Assembly: GCA_964348745.1 (NCBI GenBank)
Contig: CAYGDT010000028.1
Coordinates: 1 to 16,527, forward strand
Length of the DNA: 16,527 nucleotides
Source: CAYGDT01 sp964348745
GTDB lineage: Bacteria > Patescibacteriota > Gracilibacteria > Peribacterales > Peribacteraceae
Direction of reading: 5' to 3'
The notes beneath the pieces are model-generated. The model saw nothing but the letters and a program-made list of their open reading frames with translations. It had not been told where the DNA came from and made no database searches. This document shows positions 12,043-16,527 of this stretch, in pieces. Each line of letters opens with the position of its first letter. The stretch's first letter is position 1. A program made the position numbers and the translations under genes.

Positions 12043-12071
12043 ACTGTACCCCTCACGTGTATGGAAATCAA
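12043..12071 (-). promoter_or_regulatory. metK promoter
   Basis: Minus strand TTGATT (12071-12066), a 17-bp spacer and TACAGT (12048-12043). The predicted start near 12036 is about a dozen bases before riboswitch P1, as expected for an S-box leader. The -10 lies within a GGGG-TACAGT-CCCC palindrome. Confidence 0.55.
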
Positions 12072-12149
12072 TAAGAAGATCGCTACATCTTGTTATTCTC
12101 TTATTGAAGCCATAAAACAGCGCAGTGGTTGTTTCATGCACCTCAATTA

Positions 12150-12177
12150 TTGCGCTTCGTCCATTGTACGGTAGGGT
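12150..12177 (+). promoter_or_regulatory. Promoter of the 176-residue orphan gene
   Basis: TTGCGC (12150-12155), a 16-bp spacer and TAGGGT (12172-12177), 6 bases before ATG 12184. The match to consensus is modest; the spacing to the start codon is the main support. It is divergent from metK. Confidence 0.35.
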
Positions 12178-12183
12178 TTGCGT

Positions 12184-12714
12184 ATGTTTGAAACACAAGT
12201 CGATGATGCATTGACTGGCGCTGCTGCCCTTACAGAACGTTGTGAAGCAGATAGTTTTCGGGATTGGCTGCGCGGTGAAGTTAATGCTCTCCTTCAACAA
12301 GCCGAAGGCATTGATGTGATGCATGCCAATCCGGAGCATCGCGGTGTATTTCGCCGTCTCTACCACGAGTTACTTGCGCGTTCAGAACCTATGTCCGACG
12401 ATCAGACAGCGCGATTTGGGGAAATTCAGACACGGTATCATCAATATGAAACTGTATTCAGAGCCGATGATTTGCTGTATTTCGCCTATGAAAAACTTGC
12501 TCTAGCACAATCAGGAGATGAAAGGGTGTGGGGTGCTATCGCTCAGTACGTATCAGTAATAGAAAGTACCCCCGGGCTCACAAACGACCAACATGAACGT
12601 TTGTATTCGCTGAGGGAGCAAACAGAAATGCACTTCCCTCATGTCGCGCAAAGAATTCATAAAGACACAACGATCCCCGATGATCCAAGGGCGATTGCGG
12701 GTGTCCCTCAATAA
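12184..12714 (+). CDS. Hypothetical helical protein
   Basis: 176 residues from ATG 12184; not recognised. It begins MFETQVDDALTGAAALTERC and is acidic, soluble and predicted helical throughout (DWLRGEVNALLQQAEG, GVFRRLYHELLARSEP, YQYVSV-like segments), with a His-rich tail (MHFPHVAQRIHKD). No signal peptide or membrane span. A TTG at 12178 is in frame, but ATG 12184 stands 6 bases after a TAGGGT box, as in other genes here. It is divergent from metK and convergent with the methyltransferase gene; only 13 bases separate the stops of the latter pair. Confidence 0.7.
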   Translation: MFETQVDDALTGAAALTERCEADSFRDWLRGEVNALLQQAEGIDVMHANPEHRGVFRRLYHELLARSEPMSDDQTARFGEIQTRYHQYETVFRADDLLYFAYEKLALAQSGDERVWGAIAQYVSVIESTPGLTNDQHERLYSLREQTEMHFPHVAQRIHKDTTIPDDPRAIAGVPQ

Positions 12715-12727
12715 AGAACCAACCTGC

Positions 12728-13444
12728 CTATCGTTTTTGTAAAATCATGAGACCGTTCCAAAGGGTCGGGTGCCGGTCGAACGCCGTAGGCACATCGGCT
12801 ATAATATCATAGCGATGCGGTCGCTCCTGTAAAAAACGCTCTGTTGCGCTGCGCGGCTCCGGCCAATTGGTATCATCCACTATGATAATGCAGTTTTTGG
12901 CAAAGAACGGTTCGGCAAGTGTTAGTGCGTCGTACTGGCTTTGCTCATCATGCGGGCCGTCGAATGCATACAGCCCGATCGGGCATTGGTGCTCCATGCG
13001 AAGATACCGACGAAAATCCATCTCGTGAAATGCGTGCGCCGGTGAACGAAGCCGTGCGAAGTCTCTGTAAAACGGATCGCGCACTGCGTGGCTGAGCGAA
13101 AAGTCATCGATCCCGATGCACTGCTTATCTGCATTGCCGTACATGCCCGCAAACAAGGAAAACCCGTACCACGTACCGATGTTAAGATAGCACTGCTCAA
13201 GCGGCAGTTGCGCGACAAGTTTCTGCAGAAGCACCCCGATTGCAAGCGTAGAAAACCTTTTACATGCCAACCCGGAAAGCTCCTTCCGCAAAGTCGTGTT
13301 CTGTTTATCTGCCGCATTCCACTGCTCCACGCATGTCTGCAGCCGTGGATGATCATACAAATATGCTGTTACAAACGAGGGCAGCCTCTGTAGCGGTTTT
13401 ATGAATCGAAAATTGTCCGATGTGATGTACGGCAAGATATCCAT
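12728..13444 (-). CDS. Class I SAM-dependent methyltransferase-like protein
   Basis: 238 residues. After a helical N-terminal region (1-80) comes a Rossmann-type core: motif I NIGTWYGFSLFAG (88-100), an acidic second strand CIGIDDF (109-115), LYAFDGPHDEQSQYDALTLA (158-177) and IIIVDDTNW (186-194). The Asp-rich strand ends and the His-Asp-Glu segment resemble the Methyltransf_24/TylF-like group that methylates sugars or small molecules. It is divergent from a two-domain glycosyltransferase, so a glycan substrate is plausible; that link is inference. The ATG at 13444 is preceded by TAGGAT at 8 bases, and AAGGAG lies 14 bases upstream, too far for a normal Shine-Dalgarno. Confidence 0.75.
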   Translation of the reverse strand: MDILPYITSDNFRFIKPLQRLPSFVTAYLYDHPRLQTCVEQWNAADKQNTTLRKELSGLACKRFSTLAIGVLLQKLVAQLPLEQCYLNIGTWYGFSLFAGMYGNADKQCIGIDDFSLSHAVRDPFYRDFARLRSPAHAFHEMDFRRYLRMEHQCPIGLYAFDGPHDEQSQYDALTLAEPFFAKNCIIIVDDTNWPEPRSATERFLQERPHRYDIIADVPTAFDRHPTLWNGLMILQKR

Positions 13445-13448
13445 TGGT

Positions 13449-13458
13449 TACAATCCTA
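13449..13458. promoter_or_regulatory. Overlapping divergent -10 boxes
   Basis: TACAAT on the plus strand (13449-13454, 8 bases before TTG 13463) overlaps TAGGAT on the minus strand (13458-13453, 8 bases before ATG 13444). If both are real, polymerase could serve only one gene at a time. Confidence 0.35.
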
Positions 13459-13462
13459 CTCC

Positions 13463-15403
13463 TTGTTCAACGAACAATCACAAAGACGGCGCGATGCTCC
13501 GATCATCCTAGCGATGAGCGCAAACGAAGCGTACGTACCCGGTCTTGCCGTCGCAATACTATCGGTTGTAAAGCACTTGCCAGCCGACCGTGCACTGCAG
13601 GTTATCGTTCTTGCAGGAGACATGCTGATGGAATCACAAGCTAAACTGAAGTCGATGTGCACCGAACTCAGTGTGGATCTGCGCTTTTTATATCCGGAGA
13701 ACTCCATATTTGCTCAGTGCAACCATCGGCTCAACGTGCATTCGGCCATGTACTACCACCTGCTGCTTCCGTCACTGCTCCCCGCATGCGACAAGGTGCT
13801 CTACCTCGATACCGATATGCTGGTCGAGTCTGATATCTGCCCACTGTGGGACACGGATATTAGTAAGTATCCTTGTGCTGCAGTGCAGCAGAGTGACGCT
13901 CCCTTTGTCTCGTCACCATACGCTCTGGAAAACTACAAAGAACTTGGTATTGCGCCGGATACACCCTACTGCAATGCAGGCTTATTGCTGATGAATCTCA
14001 CATTCTGGAGGCGAGAGAACATCGGGGAGCGCATACTTGCCTACTGCAAAGAACACCGCGATACCGTGTGCTACTGGGACCAAGACGGCATAAATGCTGT
14101 GCTGAGCGGTTCGTGGCTCATGTTGAATCCCGTGTGGAACGTCGGGATCGAAGCACTGCAAACGCACGGCTGGGTAGCAAGTGACCCCGAGTGCGCCGAA
14201 GCCTTGGTGCAACACCAACGCATCATTCATTTTCTGCTCACCAAACCGTGGGAAGCAAGTTGTCGCCACCCGAAACGCTCCCTGTTTCTCTCGTATCTGT
14301 CACAGACGCCGTTTGCTGATCGTAGCAATGAACTCTGCACGGCATACACAAGTGATGTTGCACGCAATACGACAAAGCCCCTTCTTAGCGCCAAACGCAG
14401 TCGCATCGTTTCGATTACGTGGGCGCGCAACGAAGCGGATATCATCGAGGCGTTCGTCCGCCATCATGCACCGATGTTCGACAAGATGATTATTATTAAT
14501 CACCGCAGCCGCGATACGACGGCTGAGACACTCCGATTGCTCCTGGCGGAAGGGTTGCCTATCGACGTGCGCAGCGACGAATGTTTCATACATCGGCAAG
14601 GAGAAGCGCTGACCGCGGTTTTAGAGGAACTGCGAAACGAACCGGTTGACTGGGTGGTGCCGCTGGATGTCGACGAATTTCTAACAACTTCTTGCTGTGC
14701 CGGTGTGCGTTGTGCGCTTGCGCAGCTGCCTACAGATCGCGTCTGCCGTATTCCGTGGCGCACATATGTGCCATTGCCAGATGATCCGTCAGAGGAGCGA
14801 AACGTCCTGCGGCGGATCGGACACCGTAGGAATGTTGAAGAGACCCAGTGGTACAAAATCCTTATATCTGGGTCTGTACTACGGGAGGCAATCGCGCTCC
14901 CTATGGGCAGCCATGATCTTAAAACCCGCAACGACAATCAACAGTACTTCGACGCTCTGCAGATCGCACTGGCGCATTTCCCTGTGCGCAGTGCAGGGCA
15001 AATTGCTTCCAAAGTCTGCGGTGGCTGGTTGAGCCAGATGGCAAATCCAGACAAGCTCACCGGAGCCATCTTTCAATGGAAGGCCATCTTTGACAGAGTG
15101 AAAACCGGCGAGTCGATCACACCGGAGGAACTGCAGCAGATCGCGCTGGAATATGGAACGAAGCGTCAGTGGTCAAAGCTGGAACTTAAGGATCGTGGCA
15201 CACAGATATTCCCAAACTGTTGTGCGGAGGATATGCTTGCCGGAACAAACTATGACGATACTACGGTTTTCGATCCTCTGCCAGTCACCTTTACGCTCCG
15301 GTATCCGTATCGGCTGCTTCCCCCAATGCAGATTCTCGCCGAGAGTGCGGAGGAACTTGCGCGGGAGATTTCAAACCTGAAGACAGTTGCGAAGCCATCG
15401 TAA
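13463..15403 (+). CDS. Two-domain glycosyltransferase, GT8 plus GT2-like
   Basis: 646 residues. Domain 1 (about 12-290) is GT8 (LgtC/glycogenin type): APIILAMSANEAYVPGLAVA, the metal-binding YLDTDML with D116-x-D118, CNAGLLLMNLTFWR, YWDQDGINAVLSG and a closing HFLLTKPWEA. Domain 2 (about 313-560) resembles Glyco_tranf_2_4 or GT92-like proteins: SITWARNEADIIEAFVRHHA, DKMIIINHRSRDTTAE and a second acidic motif PLDVDEFL (D402-x-D404). The pair probably adds two different sugars to one envelope glycan. TTG 13463 is preferred: the next ATG (13514) would remove the first strand of the GT8 fold. No Shine-Dalgarno is seen; TACAAT precedes the start by 8 bases. The final 90 residues are not assigned. 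Confidence 0.88.
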   Translation: MFNEQSQRRRDAPIILAMSANEAYVPGLAVAILSVVKHLPADRALQVIVLAGDMLMESQAKLKSMCTELSVDLRFLYPENSIFAQCNHRLNVHSAMYYHLLLPSLLPACDKVLYLDTDMLVESDICPLWDTDISKYPCAAVQQSDAPFVSSPYALENYKELGIAPDTPYCNAGLLLMNLTFWRRENIGERILAYCKEHRDTVCYWDQDGINAVLSGSWLMLNPVWNVGIEALQTHGWVASDPECAEALVQHQRIIHFLLTKPWEASCRHPKRSLFLSYLSQTPFADRSNELCTAYTSDVARNTTKPLLSAKRSRIVSITWARNEADIIEAFVRHHAPMFDKMIIINHRSRDTTAETLRLLLAEGLPIDVRSDECFIHRQGEALTAVLEELRNEPVDWVVPLDVDEFLTTSCCAGVRCALAQLPTDRVCRIPWRTYVPLPDDPSEERNVLRRIGHRRNVEETQWYKILISGSVLREAIALPMGSHDLKTRNDNQQYFDALQIALAHFPVRSAGQIASKVCGGWLSQMANPDKLTGAIFQWKAIFDRVKTGESITPEELQQIALEYGTKRQWSKLELKDRGTQIFPNCCAEDMLAGTNYDDTTVFDPLPVTFTLRYPYRLLPPMQILAESAEELAREISNLKTVAKPS

Positions 15404-15436
15404 AAACTCTGCCCTTCCTTGCGGCGCCACTTCTCC

Positions 15437-15442
15437 TATACT
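15437..15442 (+). promoter_or_regulatory. -10 box of zwf
   Basis: TATACT stands 6 bases before ATG 15449; the -35 is poor (TTCCTT at 15415-15420). It argues for ATG 15449 over the in-frame TTG 15419. Confidence 0.4.
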
Positions 15443-15448
15443 TGCCCT

Positions 15449-16498
15449 ATGAATGCTGCCATCTCCGCACCGGATCCGTTTTCCTTGATTCTCTTCGGAG
15501 CCTCGGGGCATCTTGCGCAGATCAAACTGTATCCGGCGTTGTATGTGCTTGCGCTGAAAAAACGGCTGCCCAAGGATTACGCCATCGTCGGCTACTCGCG
15601 CAGCCCCATGACCGACGAAGAGTTTCGTGCGTTCGTAGAAGAGTCGGTGCGGGAGCACATGTTGGAAGTCACCGAACCGGCACTGCAGGAATTCTTAAAA
15701 CACGTCTCCTACAAGAGCGGTCAGTATGACGATCCGAAGGGCTTCGCGGAACTCAACGAACACCTGCAGGGGATTGAGAAGAAATTCGGCAGTCCGCCTG
15801 TGCGGCTGGCCTACTTCTCCGTTCCACCCTCCGTGTTTGCGGATATCTCGCATAATCTCTGCAAAGGCAAAGTGCATGACGGCGTGCTTCCGTTCCGGTG
15901 CATCGTCGAAAAACCGGTGGGTCACGATCTGAAAAGTTTTGAAGAGGTAAAGAAACAACTCCTCGCATGCTTTCAGGAACAGGAGATCTACCTGCTCGAT
16001 CACTACCTCGGCAAAGAGGCCGTGCGCAATATCTACTATCTGCGCTTTGCAAACCCGCTGCTCGAACGCGTGTTTAAAAATACACTGATCAACCATGTGG
16101 AGATTACAGCAATGGAAGACAAGGGGCTTGAAGGGAGAGCGGGATATTTTGAAGCGGCAGGAACGTTTCGGGACATGTTTCAGTCTCATCTGCTGATGAT
16201 GATGTCGCTTTTGACCATGCGTCTGCAGAGCGAAGAGGATCTGAATGCAGGACGCGCCGACGCGTTAAACCAATTTTATCTTCCGCCGGCATCGACGCTG
16301 GATGACATCGTGCTCCAGGGGCAGTACACCGCGGGGACTGCATCCGGAAAAAAAGTTCCTGGCTACACGCAAGAAAAAGAGATCAAGAAAACGTCGCGCA
16401 CCAATACGTATGCATGTCTTAAATTGATGACACGTATCTCGCGCTGGGAGGGCGTGCCATTTTACCTGCGCAGCGGCAAGCGTTTGCAAAAAAAGTGA
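15449..16498 (+). CDS. zwf: Glucose-6-phosphate dehydrogenase, frame broken near the window end
   Basis: Oxidises glucose-6-phosphate with NADP(+) in the oxidative pentose phosphate pathway. From ATG 15449 the zero frame gives 349 residues. The nucleotide-binding loop is GASGHLAQIKL (17-27; usually GDL, here GHL), followed by EKPVG (154-158), the signature DHYLGKE (D184-E190) and the FRDMFQSHLL region with the catalytic His. Family members run to about 490 residues, but this frame stops at TGA 16496-16498 right after FYLRSGKRLQKK. In the -1 frame the sequence continues VRSLNKIFCRV to the window edge with the spacing expected for the family. The switch point is the heptamer A AAA AAG (16489-16495). 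It may be a one-base deletion in an A run, a sequencing error, or programmed frameshifting. A real C-terminal third probably lies beyond the window. Confidence 0.9.
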   Translation: MNAAISAPDPFSLILFGASGHLAQIKLYPALYVLALKKRLPKDYAIVGYSRSPMTDEEFRAFVEESVREHMLEVTEPALQEFLKHVSYKSGQYDDPKGFAELNEHLQGIEKKFGSPPVRLAYFSVPPSVFADISHNLCKGKVHDGVLPFRCIVEKPVGHDLKSFEEVKKQLLACFQEQEIYLLDHYLGKEAVRNIYYLRFANPLLERVFKNTLINHVEITAMEDKGLEGRAGYFEAAGTFRDMFQSHLLMMMSLLTMRLQSEEDLNAGRADALNQFYLPPASTLDDIVLQGQYTAGTASGKKVPGYTQEKEIKKTSRTNTYACLKLMTRISRWEGVPFYLRSGKRLQKK

Positions 16499-16527
16499 GA
16501 AGTCTCAACAAAATTTTTTGTAGGGTC

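Noticed and set aside
12041..12054. GGGG-ACTGTA-CCCC palindrome as a terminator
   Set aside because: No T tract follows on either strand, and the central bases are better explained as the metK -10 box.
16496..16498. UGA read as glycine (code 25) in zwf
   Set aside because: TGA ends serS, the receiver gene and the amidase gene at proper places, and the -1 frame after the A run fits the family spacing better.
1..16527. CRISPR array, rRNA genes or prophage
   Set aside because: No regularly spaced direct repeats with unique spacers, no rRNA-like stretches and no phage structural genes were seen. The only tandem repeats are the short AT- and GATCGGG-type patches.

Overview
The window looks like a chromosomal segment of a reduced-genome bacterium, most likely a Candidate Phyla Radiation (Patescibacteria) member and tentatively Peregrinibacteria-like. 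The grounds are divergent housekeeping proteins mixed with orphan genes, almost no Shine-Dalgarno sequences, -10-like TANNNT boxes a few bases before many start codons, and short degenerate tandem repeats that enter coding sequence. TGA works as a normal stop in serS, the receiver gene and the amidase gene, so the UGA=Gly lineages are unlikely. The taxon is inferred, not proven.

Layout. 16-2891: a predicted membrane protein gene whose 3' end is split by a complete 1647-bp IS1595-type element (1168-2814) with perfect 25-bp terminal inverted repeats and a perfect 8-bp target duplication. Besides its transposase, the element carries about 680 bp that encode, on the opposite strand, a strongly promoted structured RNA ending in a tRNA-like domain without a usable anticodon, and a frame-broken small membrane protein. 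2900-4775: two mini-ORFs leading into serS, a long 3' gap, and a Rho-independent terminator. 4778-6790: a degenerate kinase-like protein, a stand-alone receiver domain and a GT4 glycosyltransferase. 6836-9022: a secreted amidase (PGRP/Amidase_2) fused to a SpoIID domain. 9027-9211: a small minus-strand gene broken at a C8 tract. 9298-10655: three orphan genes. 10697-12071: metK under a SAM-I (S-box) riboswitch with a recognisable promoter. 12184-12714: an orphan helical protein. 12728-15403: a divergent pair, a class I methyltransferase and a two-domain GT8/GT2-like glycosyltransferase. 15449-end: zwf, whose frame breaks at an A-AAA-AAG heptamer close to the window edge.

Functional themes are aminoacylation (serS), the SAM cycle with feedback (metK plus S-box), cell-envelope glycan assembly and remodelling (two glycosyltransferase genes, methyltransferase, amidase-SpoIID) and NADPH supply (zwf). 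The most novel part is the passenger cargo of the insertion sequence at 2229-2747: a non-decoding tRNA-like RNA with mutually exclusive pairing segments between two convergent promoters.
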